From Mycobacterium sp. 852013-51886_SCH5428379 (GTDB lineage: Bacteria > Actinomycetota > Actinomycetes > Mycobacteriales > Mycobacteriaceae), in assembly GCF_001665575.1 (NCBI RefSeq), contig NZ_LZSU01000023.1:20621-84620 (forward strand): a DNA stretch of 64,000 bases. The letters run 5' to 3'. The position numbers were made by a program, and so were the translations under genes. Each line of letters starts with the position of its first letter. Within the stretch, counting starts at the first letter, position 1. Under the pieces are notes generated by a model that saw nothing but the letters and a program-made list of their open reading frames with translations, ran no database searches and was not told the DNA's origin. Shown here in pieces: positions 12,554-20,892 of the stretch.

Positions 12554-14151
12554 ACCAGGCGCGACCGGATCCACCCCGACAGCCTTTCGATGGCGTACAC
12601 GATCACGAAGATGACGAGCACGATCGCTCCGGCGACCTCGAAGTTCAGGGTGCGGATCGATTCGAACAGCAGGTAGCCGATTCCGCCCGCCCCGACGATG
12701 CCCAGCACCGTCGAGGTGCGCACGTTGACATCGAACATGTAGAGGCTCGACCCCACCACCGCCGGCATCGCCTGGGGTAATACCGCCGAGAACAACGAAT
12801 GCCACCAGCCGCCACCCACGGAGCGCACCGCTTCCAACGGCCCCGGGTCGATCTCCTCGATCGCGTCGGCGACCAGCTTGCCGAGAAAGCCCACCGATCC
12901 GATCGCCAGCGCACAGGTGCCTGCAATCGGCCCGAGGCCCAGCGCCGCGACGAACACGACGGCCAGGATCAGTTCGGGAACCGCCCGAACCAGGAGGATC
13001 CATGCCCGCGCCAGCCAGTAGCACGCGGTATTCGGCGACACGTTGCCCGCGGCGAGGATGCCGACCGGAATCGACAGCACGACACCGATGGCCGTCGACA
13101 CCACACCGATCGCGACGGTCTGCAGGGCCGCCTCGAACAGGTCTGCCCCCAGCGCATCGAAATCAGGCGGGATCAGCCGGGTGAACACCTCGAGCGACGG
13201 TCCGATCCAGGTGAACAGCGAGAGCGGATTGATCTGAAGGACGACGAACGACGCGAGGGTGACGCCGATCAGCGCCCCCGACAACACCGTTCGCGCCGCA
13301 CGGTCGCGGCGGGGGTCCGACGTGGACGGGGTCAACAGCACCCGGCGGATGCCGATCGCGACCAGTTCCATCGCGGCGATGATCACCAGGATCACCAGCA
13401 CGATGCCGAGGGCGCGGGGATAGATCAGACCACGCAGCGCGTCCTGCAGCGCGAATCCGATACCGCCGGCCCCGACGAAGCCCAGCACCACCGACATGCG
13501 TAGGTTGATGTCGATGCGGTAGACGAACACGCCGATCCACGCCGGGACAACCTGCGGGACAACGGCATTGATCATCTCGCGGAAGTATCCGGCGCCGGCG
13601 CTGCGGACGGCTTCGCGCGGGCCGACGTCACTCTGTTCGATCGCGTCGGCGAACAGCTTGCCCAACATCCCGATCGAGTGCAACGCCAGCGCCAGGATGC
13701 CGGGCAGCACGCCGATGCCCAGCGCCCGGACGAACAGCACCGCGAACAACAGATCGGGCATCGCGCGGCAGAAGGTGATCACGGCGCGTGCCACCGCATA
13801 GACCGCCGGATGCGGTGTGGTGTTGCGGGCGGCGAGGAACGCCAGCGGGACAGAGGCCACCGCGGCCAGCACCGTTCCGAGCACCGCCATGAGCAACGTC
13901 TCGATCGCCAGCATGCCGATACGGCCGGGGTCGTCGAGCCGGGGCGGCAGCATCCGTTCGATCAGTGCTGCCACCTCGTCGGCGCCGTCGAACAGTGCGG
14001 CAGGGGCGAATTCGATGAACCAGGCCGAGAGGAGGGTCACGATCAGGGCAGCGGCGAGGAGCAGGTGCATCAGGCCCGGCAGGGGCCGACGGTTCCGCGG
14101 CTTCGGCGGAACCGACGGACGGGGCGATGCCGTGAGCGGCGAGGCGGTCAC
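12550..14151 (-). CDS. phnE: Phosphonate ABC transporter permease, fused tandem PhnE
   Basis: Inner-membrane permease of 533 aa, about twice the length of a single PhnE, built from two homologous halves. The coupling-loop motif occurs as GKLFADAIEQSDVGPREAVR at 164-183 and again as GKLVADAIEEIDPGPLEAVR at 424-443, an offset of exactly 260 residues. VGAGGIG also recurs in both halves. Each half has about six hydrophobic segments. One gene thus supplies the permease pair that contacts the PhnC ATPase. It overlaps both neighbours by four bases (GTGA). Confidence 0.93.
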   Translation of the reverse strand: MTASPLTASPRPSVPPKPRNRRPLPGLMHLLLAAALIVTLLSAWFIEFAPAALFDGADEVAALIERMLPPRLDDPGRIGMLAIETLLMAVLGTVLAAVASVPLAFLAARNTTPHPAVYAVARAVITFCRAMPDLLFAVLFVRALGIGVLPGILALALHSIGMLGKLFADAIEQSDVGPREAVRSAGAGYFREMINAVVPQVVPAWIGVFVYRIDINLRMSVVLGFVGAGGIGFALQDALRGLIYPRALGIVLVILVIIAAMELVAIGIRRVLLTPSTSDPRRDRAARTVLSGALIGVTLASFVVLQINPLSLFTWIGPSLEVFTRLIPPDFDALGADLFEAALQTVAIGVVSTAIGVVLSIPVGILAAGNVSPNTACYWLARAWILLVRAVPELILAVVFVAALGLGPIAGTCALAIGSVGFLGKLVADAIEEIDPGPLEAVRSVGGGWWHSLFSAVLPQAMPAVVGSSLYMFDVNVRTSTVLGIVGAGGIGYLLFESIRTLNFEVAGAIVLVIFVIVYAIERLSGWIRSRLV

Positions 14152-14972
14152 GTGGCGCGGCCCCTGGCGGCCGGATCGGCATTGGCCCGATCAGGACTGG
14201 CGGGTTCGACCCGCTGGTAGATGTCGAGTACGTCCTCGCGGTTCATCCCGACGGCGGGCCGGTCGAGAACCTTGCGTCCGTTGCGCAGCCCGACGAGCCG
14301 ATGTGCCCATCCCAGCGCGAGGTCGACCTGGTGCAACGTGCACACCACGGTCAGCTTCTCCTCGATGCACACCCGGAACAGCAGATCCATGACGATGCCG
14401 GCGTTTTCGGGATCGAGGGAGGCGACCGGCTCGTCGGCGAGCAGCAGCGCGGGCCGTTGCAGCAGCGTGCGCGCGATGGCGACCCGCTGCTGCTGTCCGC
14501 CGGAGAGCGTGTCGGCACGGCGGGCCGCGAAATCGCATAGACCCACCCGGTCGAGCTGAGCCATCGCTTCGTCGCGCATCGACTTCGGATACGTCAGCGC
14601 GCCGTACCGAGGAACGGTGAGCCGGCCGAGTCCGCCGATCAGCACGTTCTCCAGACAACTGAGGCGGCCGACGAGGTTGAAGTCCTGGAAGACGAATCCG
14701 ACGCGGCGGCGCAATCCGCGCAGCTGCGCCCGTGACGCGGTGTCGACGCGGGTGCCTCCGACGTTGATCTGGCCGCTGGTCACGGGCTGCAGACCGTTCA
14801 GGCAGCGCAGCAGTGTCGATTTTCCTGAGCCCGAACGCCCCAGCAGCACAAGCAGTTCACTACGGCATACCTCGATGGTGACGTCGTCGAGCGCCAGAGT
14901 GTCGCCGAATCGCTTGGTGATGTTGCGGCAGGAGACGACGACGTCGTCACCTGCCACCGGATCGTCCGACAC
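14148..14972 (-). CDS. phnC: Phosphonate ABC transporter ATP-binding protein PhnC
   Basis: ABC ATPase of 274 aa. Walker A is LLGRSGSGKST, the Q-loop is FVFQDFNLVGRL, the signature is TLSGGQQQRVAIAR, Walker B is LLLADEPVASLDP, and the switch histidine is in CTLHQVDLAL. The FNLVGRLSCLENVL segment is characteristic of PhnC. The C-terminus (about 250-274) is a loose Ala/Arg/Asp tail. GTG 14972 starts three bases after the phnD stop. It energises uptake of phosphonates (or related oxyanions) through PhnE. Confidence 0.94.
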   Translation of the reverse strand: MSDDPVAGDDVVVSCRNITKRFGDTLALDDVTIEVCRSELLVLLGRSGSGKSTLLRCLNGLQPVTSGQINVGGTRVDTASRAQLRGLRRRVGFVFQDFNLVGRLSCLENVLIGGLGRLTVPRYGALTYPKSMRDEAMAQLDRVGLCDFAARRADTLSGGQQQRVAIARTLLQRPALLLADEPVASLDPENAGIVMDLLFRVCIEEKLTVVCTLHQVDLALGWAHRLVGLRNGRKVLDRPAVGMNREDVLDIYQRVEPASPDRANADPAARGRAT

Positions 14973-14975
14973 CGG

Positions 14976-15953
14976 TCAGCTCTTGCACTTCTCGGAACCG
15001 GTGACGTCGCAGACCTTGCGCACGCCGTCGTAGGCGGAGTCTTCGATCGGGACCACGCCCCACGCCCGTTCGTCGGTGATCAGGCACGCGTCGCCCTCGC
15101 AGAGGCCCTCCGCCTCCATCACCTCGGCGTTGGCCTTCTCGGTGAAGATGGTCCTGAGCTGCCCGATGGCGTCGGGACCGAGCTTGTCGTTGGCGGCGAA
15201 GACCGATCCGGCGATCATCTCCGACTTCCACACCGTCTTGAGGTCGCCCGGTGCCAGATCACCCTTCTGCACCATGGTCTCGTCGACCATGCTGTCGAAG
15301 GCGAATCCTGCGTCACAGTCGCCGTTCTTGATCGACAGCGCCGACGCGTCGTGACCGCCGGCGTAGATCGGGGTCATGGCCGCCGAGATATCGGCTTCGG
15401 AACCCGACGTGATGACCCCGGCCTCGATCAGCCCGGCGGACGGGTAGAGGAAACCGGAGGTCGAGCTGGGATCGACGAAACAGACCTTCTTGCCGGCGAA
15501 GTCGGCCAGGCCGTTGACGGCCGCGTTGTCGGCGCGGGCCAGGCCGTAGGACTGGTACCCGGGTTCGGCGCCCTCCTGCTCGATCACCGCGCCGAGTGGG
15601 GTGATCTTCGCTCCGTTGAGGCCGGCGACGACGTAGGCGAACGGCCCGAAGAAGGCCAGGTCGACGTTGTCGGCGATCATCCCCTCGACGACGCCGGCGT
15701 AGTCGGAGGCCTGCACGAACTCGACTTTCGAGCCGGTCTCCTTCTCCAGCAGCTTGATCAGGGGGTCGTAGCTGGCGCGCATGTCGGCGGAGTTCTCGGC
15801 GGGTACCGCGGCCAGGGTGAGGGTTTCGGGAAAGCCCTTGTCGTTGGTTGCGCCGGAACCGGAGTCCGATCCCGAGCAACCGGCGAGCACCAGTGCGGCG
15901 CCCGCAGCGGCCACGGCGGCCATGCGGGCATGTCGGGTGCGGCGAATCATCAT
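14976..15953 (-). CDS. phnD: Phosphonate-binding lipoprotein PhnD
   Basis: Substrate-binding protein of 325 aa, secreted and lipid-anchored. The signal peptide ends in the lipobox LAGC (C26). The mature part has the PhnD-type periplasmic fold, with DLAFFGPFAYV, CFVDPSSTSGFLYP and GHDASALSIKNGDCDAGF, the regions that line the phosphonate pocket in this family. The ATG at 15953 follows AAAAGGACTC at good distance; upstream in-frame codons run into the preceding gene. A cysteine pair near the C-terminus (CEGDACLI) may form a disulfide. Confidence 0.93.
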   Translation of the reverse strand: MMIRRTRHARMAAVAAAGAALVLAGCSGSDSGSGATNDKGFPETLTLAAVPAENSADMRASYDPLIKLLEKETGSKVEFVQASDYAGVVEGMIADNVDLAFFGPFAYVVAGLNGAKITPLGAVIEQEGAEPGYQSYGLARADNAAVNGLADFAGKKVCFVDPSSTSGFLYPSAGLIEAGVITSGSEADISAAMTPIYAGGHDASALSIKNGDCDAGFAFDSMVDETMVQKGDLAPGDLKTVWKSEMIAGSVFAANDKLGPDAIGQLRTIFTEKANAEVMEAEGLCEGDACLITDERAWGVVPIEDSAYDGVRKVCDVTGSEKCKS

Positions 15954-15985
15954 CGGTGAGAGTCCTTTTCGTGAAATGTCGGGGT

Positions 15986-16657
15986 TCAACGAGCGAGTAC
16001 GATGTCGGGTAACTCGGCGATCGAATCGAGCACGTGTGTGGCGCCCGCGACGGCGAATGCTGCGCGGTCGTGGGTGCCGGTGAGCACTCCGGCGGCCACC
16101 GCTGCACCGGCGCTCAGGCCGCACCGGATGTCGCTGGCGGTGTCACCTGCGACGGCGACCTTGCGGACGTCGTCCATCCCGGCGCGCATCAGCGCGCTGA
16201 ACACGAGGTCGGGGTAAGGCCGGCCGCGCACGCCGGGCCCGGGGGCCAGGACCAGGTCGGCGATGTCGCCCCAACCGAGCGCATCGATGATCCGCTGCTG
16301 GGTGGACGCGCTGAAGCCCGTGGTCAATGCGACCTTGACGCCCGCAGCACGCAGGCGCGAGATCGCCTCGGCCGCACCGTCGATGGGGCTGACTCCGTCG
16401 TCGACGAACTGTTCGTAGGCCTTCTCGAACGCGATGTTGGCCGCGTGGGCGCTGTCCTCGGAGCCGAACAGAGCGCGGAACACCTCGATCTTGGACTGTC
16501 CCATGGTGTCGAGGACGTAGCGGCGGGCGGCGTCGCGCTCAGGGCCGTCGGCTGACAACCCAATTGCGGTCGCGGCCTCGTCGAAGGCCCGGATCACCAA
16601 ACCGTCGTCCTGGACGGTCGTGCCCGCCATGTCCAGTACGGCCAATTCGATTCGCAT
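15986..16657 (-). CDS. Phosphonatase-like HAD hydrolase
   Basis: HAD-superfamily protein of 223 aa of the PhnX-like group found in phosphonate operons. Motif I is LDMAGTTVQ with nucleophile D9, the same DMAGTT form as in phosphonoacetaldehyde hydrolase. Motif II is ALTTGFSAST and motif IV is AVAGDTASDIRCG. True PhnX has a cap lysine that forms a Schiff base with phosphonoacetaldehyde; I cannot place one with certainty, so the substrate is open. ATG 16657 is the first codon of the five-gene minus-strand operon and lies between two GntR-type operators and phnD. Confidence 0.85.
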   Translation of the reverse strand: MRIELAVLDMAGTTVQDDGLVIRAFDEAATAIGLSADGPERDAARRYVLDTMGQSKIEVFRALFGSEDSAHAANIAFEKAYEQFVDDGVSPIDGAAEAISRLRAAGVKVALTTGFSASTQQRIIDALGWGDIADLVLAPGPGVRGRPYPDLVFSALMRAGMDDVRKVAVAGDTASDIRCGLSAGAAVAAGVLTGTHDRAAFAVAGATHVLDSIAELPDIVLAR

Positions 16658-16674
16658 GCGCCTACTTTCGGAGG

Positions 16675-16686
16675 TGGTCCAGACCA
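16675..16686. promoter_or_regulatory. GntR/PhnF-type operator, site 1
   Basis: TGGTCCAGACCA, a perfect TGGTC-N2-GACCA dyad 18 bases upstream of the phosphonatase-like ATG. It is of the same form as sites at 16734 and 17950. Confidence 0.75.
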
Positions 16687-16733
16687 AAGGGTGCCGCCCG
16701 GCCGAACATCGGGTGAACAACTGCAGTCGAGAG

Positions 16734-16745
16734 TGGTCTGGACCA
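16734..16745. promoter_or_regulatory. GntR/PhnF-type operator, site 2
   Basis: TGGTCTGGACCA, a perfect dyad 59 bases from site 1, placed just after the stop of the FAD oxidoreductase. The two sites bracket the presumed promoter of the phosphonate transport operon. Confidence 0.75.
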
Positions 16746-16758
16746 ATCGGGGATGAAG

Positions 16759-17874
16759 TCACAGGCCCGCCAGTTCCGCGGTCCGTTCTGCGACAGCCGG
16801 GGCCAGCGTCATCCCGCGTCCGCCGGGGCCGGTCACCACGACAACACCGTCGGCCGGGGTGCGGCGGCAGACCAGTTCGCCCGGATCGACGCTCTGGCTG
16901 TAGACACCCGCCCACCGCCGCACCACGGGAGGCAGCGCGCGGCCGAGCACTTCTTCGACGACGCCGGCCAGGTAGTCGTACGGGTCCTCGGAGACGTCGA
17001 ACGCGAAGGGTTCGGCGTATTCGTGGGTGTCGCCGATGGTGAGGCCGCCGTGCAGCCGTTGCACACACAGCAATTGCATGTGGTGCGCTTCGGCGGTCGG
17101 ATCCTGCGACTGCGCGCCGTGCAGCTCGTCTAGCGCGGCGCCGGCGAATCCCGGGTAATACCGCATGCTGTCGCCGTCGGCGATCGCGGTGGTGAGCGCT
17201 TCGCCCAGGGGAGCGGTCTGCATCATCTGCAGGCGGACGCGGCGGACCGGCAGCTCGCCGGCGAGCTCACGGACCAGCCCGCCGTGCGCGGCGCCCGCGC
17301 AGACGATCACCAGGTCGCCGTCGTGCCGGCGCCCACGGTCGTCACGGACGGTGCGGCCCTCGACCGCGCGGCCCTCGGTACCGGCCAGGAAGGTGTAGCG
17401 TCCGCTCGCCGCGAGGTGCTCGCGGATCGCCGGCAGCGCCTGCCGAGACTCCACGACCGCATCGGTCGAACAATGCAGTGCTGCAATGAATTTCCCCCGC
17501 AGCGCGGGGTTCAGCCGGCCAGCCTCGTCCGCGTCGAGCAGGGTGAACCCACGCCGGTCTGCATCGATGCGCCCGATGGCCTCCTCGGCCACCGCAACCT
17601 CACCAGGGGTGCGCAGCACCGTCAGCGATCCGGCAGGCCGGAAGCCGACGCCCGGGACGACCGCCCCGAGCCGCTGCCACAGGTCACGGGCACGAAGTGC
17701 GGCGTCGAGTTCGGCGGCGGTACGCCCGGACACCCAGACGAGCCCGAAATTGCGCACCGTCGCGCCGCGGGCCTCGGCCTCGCGTTCGAGGTGCACGACG
17801 TGGTGTCCGCGCTGCACCGCCTCCAGCGCATGGGTGGTGCCGAGGATTCCGCCGCCGATGATGATGACCCGCAT
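16759..17874 (-). CDS. FAD-dependent oxidoreductase of phosphonate cluster (HpnW type)
   Basis: DAO-type flavoprotein of 371 aa. The N-terminal RVIIIGGGILGTTHALEAV is the GxGxxG dinucleotide fold, followed by an ERE motif. The C-terminal VVVTGPGGRGMTLAPAVAE is the second FAD contact. It fits the glycine-oxidase-like group that TIGRFAM names HpnW-proposed from its constant presence in phosphonate catabolic operons. An amine oxidation of an aminophosphonate is plausible. ATG 17874 is preferred because upstream in-frame codons precede the Rossmann strand by 30 residues and run into the operator. It is divergent from the PhnZ-like gene. Confidence 0.85.
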   Translation of the reverse strand: MRVIIIGGGILGTTHALEAVQRGHHVVHLEREAEARGATVRNFGLVWVSGRTAAELDAALRARDLWQRLGAVVPGVGFRPAGSLTVLRTPGEVAVAEEAIGRIDADRRGFTLLDADEAGRLNPALRGKFIAALHCSTDAVVESRQALPAIREHLAASGRYTFLAGTEGRAVEGRTVRDDRGRRHDGDLVIVCAGAAHGGLVRELAGELPVRRVRLQMMQTAPLGEALTTAIADGDSMRYYPGFAGAALDELHGAQSQDPTAEAHHMQLLCVQRLHGGLTIGDTHEYAEPFAFDVSEDPYDYLAGVVEEVLGRALPPVVRRWAGVYSQSVDPGELVCRRTPADGVVVVTGPGGRGMTLAPAVAERTAELAGL

Positions 17875-17949
17875 GGGCGGCGACCCTGCCGCCGTCGGAC
17901 AACGGCGCTTCGACGCGAAGATGACCGCGGCGCCACGGGCGGGTGAACG

Positions 17950-17965
17950 ATTGGTATAGACCAAT
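17950..17965. promoter_or_regulatory. GntR/PhnF-type operator, site 3
   Basis: ATTGGTATAGACCAAT is a 16-base dyad whose core TGGTATAGACCA is, as I recall, the operator reported for PhnF of M. smegmatis. It lies 6 bases before the -10 box TACGCT of the PhnZ-like gene, so it covers the promoter shared by the divergent FAD oxidoreductase and phnZ-gntR units. Confidence 0.85.
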
Positions 17966-17971
17966 TCTTGC

Positions 17972-17977
17972 TACGCT
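17972..17977 (+). promoter_or_regulatory. -10 box of the PhnZ-like gene
   Basis: TACGCT lies 6 bases before ATG 17984 (leaderless pattern) and 6 bases after operator site 3. Confidence 0.5.
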
Positions 17978-17983
17978 GCGGGC

Positions 17984-18505
17984 ATGTCGATCCGAGTGGA
18001 GACAGCCGAAATCCTCGCGTCCCTCCGCGGCGTCTGGGATGAAGAGGACGTCGACGAACTCGACCACGCGCTGCAGTCCGCGGCCCGCGCCATCGCCGAT
18101 GACGCCGACGACGAACTGGTGCTCGCCGCCGCCCTTCACGACATCGGGCACAGCCCACTGCTGGCCGGGGCGTCCGCAGCGCACGACCGGGTGGCACGGG
18201 ATTGGCTCACTCCGCGATTCGGTTCGCGGGTCGGCTGGTTGGCCGGTGCCCATGTTGCCGCCAAACGGTTTCTCGCCGCCACCGAGCCTGGGTACGCCGG
18301 TGAACTGTCCGCCGTCTCGATCGCGTCGCTGCGCGAACAGGGCGGTGCGGCAGCCGATCTCGAGTTCACCATGCATCCTTGGTGGCAGGATGCACTCCGG
18401 TTGCGCCGCTACGACGACGCCGCAAAGGATCCGTCCGCCCGCGGTGTGGAGCCGGCGACCGTAGTCGCGCTGGCCGAACGGGTGGCCACGCGGTCGGCGC
18501 GATGA
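17984..18505 (+). CDS. PhnZ-like HD-domain mixed-valent diiron oxygenase
   Basis: HD-domain protein of 173 aa. PhnZ cleaves the C-P bond of (R)-2-amino-1-hydroxyethylphosphonate with O2, giving glycine and phosphate. All six metal ligands expected for PhnZ can be placed: H28, H52-D53 (ALHDIGH), H67, H90 (GAHVAAKRF) and D144 or D145 (RRYDDAAK). Their spacing is within a few residues of PhnZ numbering as I recall it. K94 matches the phosphonate-binding lysine. It overlaps the GntR gene by ATGA. A PhnY hydroxylase, the usual partner, is not in the window. Confidence 0.85.
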   Translation: MSIRVETAEILASLRGVWDEEDVDELDHALQSAARAIADDADDELVLAAALHDIGHSPLLAGASAAHDRVARDWLTPRFGSRVGWLAGAHVAAKRFLAATEPGYAGELSAVSIASLREQGGAAADLEFTMHPWWQDALRLRRYDDAAKDPSARGVEPATVVALAERVATRSAR

Positions 18506-19212
18506 CCTCCACGGGGTCTCCACGCAAGGTCCATCAGATCCGCGCGGCACTCGACCTGATGCTGGCCGAACTGCAGGTCGGCGACGCCGTGCCGGCCGAG
18601 CGGGAATTGGCGGTGCGCTTCGGCGTCGCCCGGGAGACGGTCCGCAACGCACTGCACGAGCTGCTCGTCGAGGGTCGCATCGAACGCCGCGGCCGCGGCA
18701 CCGTGGTGTCGCGACCCAAACTCGTCCAGCCGCTGTCGCTGCGCAGCTACACCGAGGGCGCCGTCCGGATGGGCCGGACCCCGGGGCGGTTACTGGTGAT
18801 CTGGGAGGATGTCGCGGCCGACGCGGACCTGGCAGCGGCCCTGGACATCGAGCCCGGCTCCGCGGTGATGCAACTGGAACGGGTGCTGCTTGCCGACGGT
18901 GAGCGGATCGGCCTGGAGAGCACGTATCTGTCGGTGCAGCGGTTCGGCTGGTTGCGGGAGACGTTCGATCCCACCACGTCGCTCTATGCGGCGATCCGGG
19001 GCTCGGGCGTCCGGTTCGGCGCCGCGCTGGAGCGGGTGGAGACCGCATTGCCCTCCCCCAGGGAGGCGACGCTGCTGGGCGTGTCCACCGCGATGCCGGT
19101 GCTGATGCTCAACCGGCGCACGGTGGACGCGGCCGACGATCCGATCGAGGTCGTCCGGGCGCTCTACCGCGGTGACCGCGTGGCGTTCGAGGCGCTGCTC
19201 ACCGATCGCTGA
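18502..19212 (+). CDS. GntR/HutC-family regulator, PhnF-like
   Basis: Regulator of 236 aa. An N-terminal winged helix (about 8-75) contains the family pattern VPAERELAVRFGVARETVRNAL and a wing around RRGRGTVV. A UTRA ligand-binding domain (about 95-235) follows, ending in EVVRALYRGDRVAFEALL. It is translationally coupled to the PhnZ-like gene. Three TGGT-N4-ACCA operators at 16675, 16734 and 17950 are the obvious targets, so it is probably an autoregulated repressor of the whole cluster, relieved by a phosphonate or phosphate-related ligand. Confidence 0.88.
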   Translation: MTSTGSPRKVHQIRAALDLMLAELQVGDAVPAERELAVRFGVARETVRNALHELLVEGRIERRGRGTVVSRPKLVQPLSLRSYTEGAVRMGRTPGRLLVIWEDVAADADLAAALDIEPGSAVMQLERVLLADGERIGLESTYLSVQRFGWLRETFDPTTSLYAAIRGSGVRFGAALERVETALPSPREATLLGVSTAMPVLMLNRRTVDAADDPIEVVRALYRGDRVAFEALLTDR

Positions 19213-19217
19213 GCGCG

Positions 19218-20042
19218 TCAGGACCGGAAGAACGCCAGCAACTCCGGATTCACCACGTCGGCGTGGGTGGTCGGCAGACCGTGCGGCAGATCCTTGTAGG
19301 TCTTGAGGGTTCCGTTGACCAGCAGGTCGGCGGACTTCGGGCCGGCCGCGACGTAGGGCACGATCTGATCGTCTTCGCTGTGTACCACCAGCACCGGCAG
19401 GGTGATCTTCTTCAGATCCTCGGTGAAGTCGGTCTGCGAGAAGGCGACGATTCCGTCGTAGTGCGCCTTGGCGCCGCCCATCATGCCCTGACGCCACCAG
19501 TTCTCGATGACCGCCTCGGACGGCTCCACGCCGGAGCGGTTGAACCCGTAGAACGGCCCGGACGGCAGCGCGCGGTAGAACTCCGAGCGGTTGGCGGCCA
19601 GCTGCGCCTGCAGGTCGTCGAAGACGTCCTTGGGCAGACCTTCGGGGTTCGCGTCGGTCTTGACCATCAGCGGCGGCACCGCGCACAGCAACGCCGCCTT
19701 GGCCGCCCGGTCTTCGCCGTGGCGGGCGAGGTAGCGCACCACCTCCCCACCCCCGGTCGAATGGCCGACGTGGATCGCGTCGCGCAGATCGAGATGCCGG
19801 ACGACGGCGGCGAGGTCGTCGGCGTAATGGTCCATGTCGTGCCCGTCGGCGACCTGCGTGGAACGGCCGTGGCCGCGGCGGTCGTGGGCGATGACGCGGT
19901 AGCCCTGCGCGAGGAAGTAGAGCAGCTGGGTGTCCCAGTCGTCCGCGGACAGCGGCCACCCGTGGCTGAACACGATGGGCTGGCCGGAGCCCCAGTCTTT
20001 GTAGAAGATCTCGACACCGTCGTCCGTGGTGATGGTCGGCAT
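19218..20042 (-). CDS. Alpha/beta hydrolase, cofactor-free haloperoxidase-like
   Basis: Alpha/beta hydrolase of 274 aa. The nucleophile elbow is VGHSTGGGE with S95, the oxyanion region is [12 protein letters not shown], the acid is in [11 protein letters not shown] and the histidine in [13 protein letters not shown]. The set FSHGWP...DRRGHGRS...GHSTGG is typical of non-heme chloroperoxidase/arylesterase proteins; the natural substrate is unknown. ATG 20042 follows AGGATTGCCC; a TTG two codons upstream is less likely. It ends 5 bases from the convergent GntR gene, so it is not part of the phosphonate unit. Confidence 0.85.
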   Translation of the reverse strand: MPTITTDDGVEIFYKDWGSGQPIVFSHGWPLSADDWDTQLLYFLAQGYRVIAHDRRGHGRSTQVADGHDMDHYADDLAAVVRHLDLRDAIHVGHSTGGGEVVRYLARHGEDRAAKAALLCAVPPLMVKTDANPEGLPKDVFDDLQAQLAANRSEFYRALPSGPFYGFNRSGVEPSEAVIENWWRQGMMGGAKAHYDGIVAFSQTDFTEDLKKITLPVLVVHSEDDQIVPYVAAGPKSADLLVNGTLKTYKDLPHGLPTTHADVVNPELLAFFRS

Positions 20043-20112
20043 GGGCAATCCTGTCGTCGGGGTTGATGATCAATCGTGCCTCGTCGACCGCTGCAGCGGA
20101 TGTGCACGGGAT

Positions 20113-20118
20113 TAGAGT
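20113..20118 (+). promoter_or_regulatory. -10 box of the gene at 20127
   Basis: TAGAGT ends 8 bases before ATG 20127, with no Shine-Dalgarno. Confidence 0.45.
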
Positions 20119-20126
20119 TCACCTGC

Positions 20127-20474
20127 ATGCAACCCGTCGAGATCAACGCCGGCGCCTGGTACCTGAGGGCGCTGCGGGCCGACGCCCTGATGGACGACCG
20201 ACCCGCGCTCGCCGAGCTCGGTGAGCACGACCCCGACCACGTGACCCGCCGTACCGCCCAGTGGTCTTCGGACACCTGCTATTCGTGGGCGGTGTGTGAG
20301 CCCACCACCGGGGAACTGCTCGCCGAGGTGACCGTCGACCCGGCGACCGCGACACTGCGCACCCGCACCCGCCCGGGGCACGCCGACGCGGCGGCCACCG
20401 GCGCCGCCGCGGTGCGCAGATTCGCTTCCGGCGCCCTCGGGATCGCCGTCGCGGACGTCGGGCAGGATGGGTGA
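20127..20474 (+). CDS. Conserved-looking small protein, GNAT-like N-terminal half
   Basis: Protein of 115 aa that I do not firmly recognise. The start (VEINAGAWYLRALRADALMDDRPAL) and the strand-like segments CYSWAVCEPTTGELLAEVTVDP resemble the first half of small GNAT acetyltransferases. The acetyl-CoA loop (Q/RxxGxG/A) is missing, so an active enzyme is unlikely. Coding is supported by the leaderless -10 box and normal composition. Confidence 0.55.
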   Translation: MQPVEINAGAWYLRALRADALMDDRPALAELGEHDPDHVTRRTAQWSSDTCYSWAVCEPTTGELLAEVTVDPATATLRTRTRPGHADAAATGAAAVRRFASGALGIAVADVGQDG

Positions 20475-20559
20475 CGATCCGGCGACTATCCCGGATTTCC
20501 GGTCGTCGCCGTAGTAACGTCGGCGGCCGGGGTATGGCACTCGAGGGGAATTGAGATAC

Positions 20560-20889
20560 ATGAGCAAGCGGGTAGGGGCGATTTTCGGTGCGGCGATGAT
20601 GCTGCCGGCGCTCGCAGTGGGGCTGGCCGGTCCGGCCGCCGCCCAGGACGAATGGGATATGCCCGACTTCCGCGGCATGACGCTGCAGGGTGCCGTCGAC
20701 GAAGTCGCCGCGGTGACCGACGGCGCGCCGCTCACGCTGAACGTCTTCAACACCACGGGTGCCCCGCAGCAGATCACCAACGCGACGTACTGGATCGTCT
20801 GCTACCAGAACCCCTCGGTCGGCTCGTCGATCACGCTCGACAGCAAGGTCTCGCTCGGACTGCGCCGCCCCAACACCTCCTGCTGGTGA
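20560..20889 (+). CDS. Small secreted PASTA-like protein
   Basis: Exported protein of 109 aa. A Sec signal peptide with hydrophobic core ends at PAAA-QD (cleavage after about residue 28). The mature part reads MPDFRGMTLQGAVDEVAA and later NPSVGSSITLDSKVSLGL, the pattern of one PASTA domain (V-P-D-V-x-G, then Q-x-P-x-x-G, then V-x-L). It carries two cysteines near the end. PASTA domains bind muropeptides or beta-lactams in kinases and PBPs; a free secreted one may act at the cell wall. The ATG follows GAGGGGAATT. A GGGTAT box at 20530-20535 may be a SigF-type -10. Confidence 0.7.
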   Translation: MSKRVGAIFGAAMMLPALAVGLAGPAAAQDEWDMPDFRGMTLQGAVDEVAAVTDGAPLTLNVFNTTGAPQQITNATYWIVCYQNPSVGSSITLDSKVSLGLRRPNTSCW

Positions 20890-20892
20890 CGC

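Noticed and set aside
20511..20535. GTAG-N15-GGGTAT before the PASTA-like gene as a SigF promoter
   Set aside because: The -10 is perfect but the -35 matches at only two of four bases; kept only as a remark in the gene entry.
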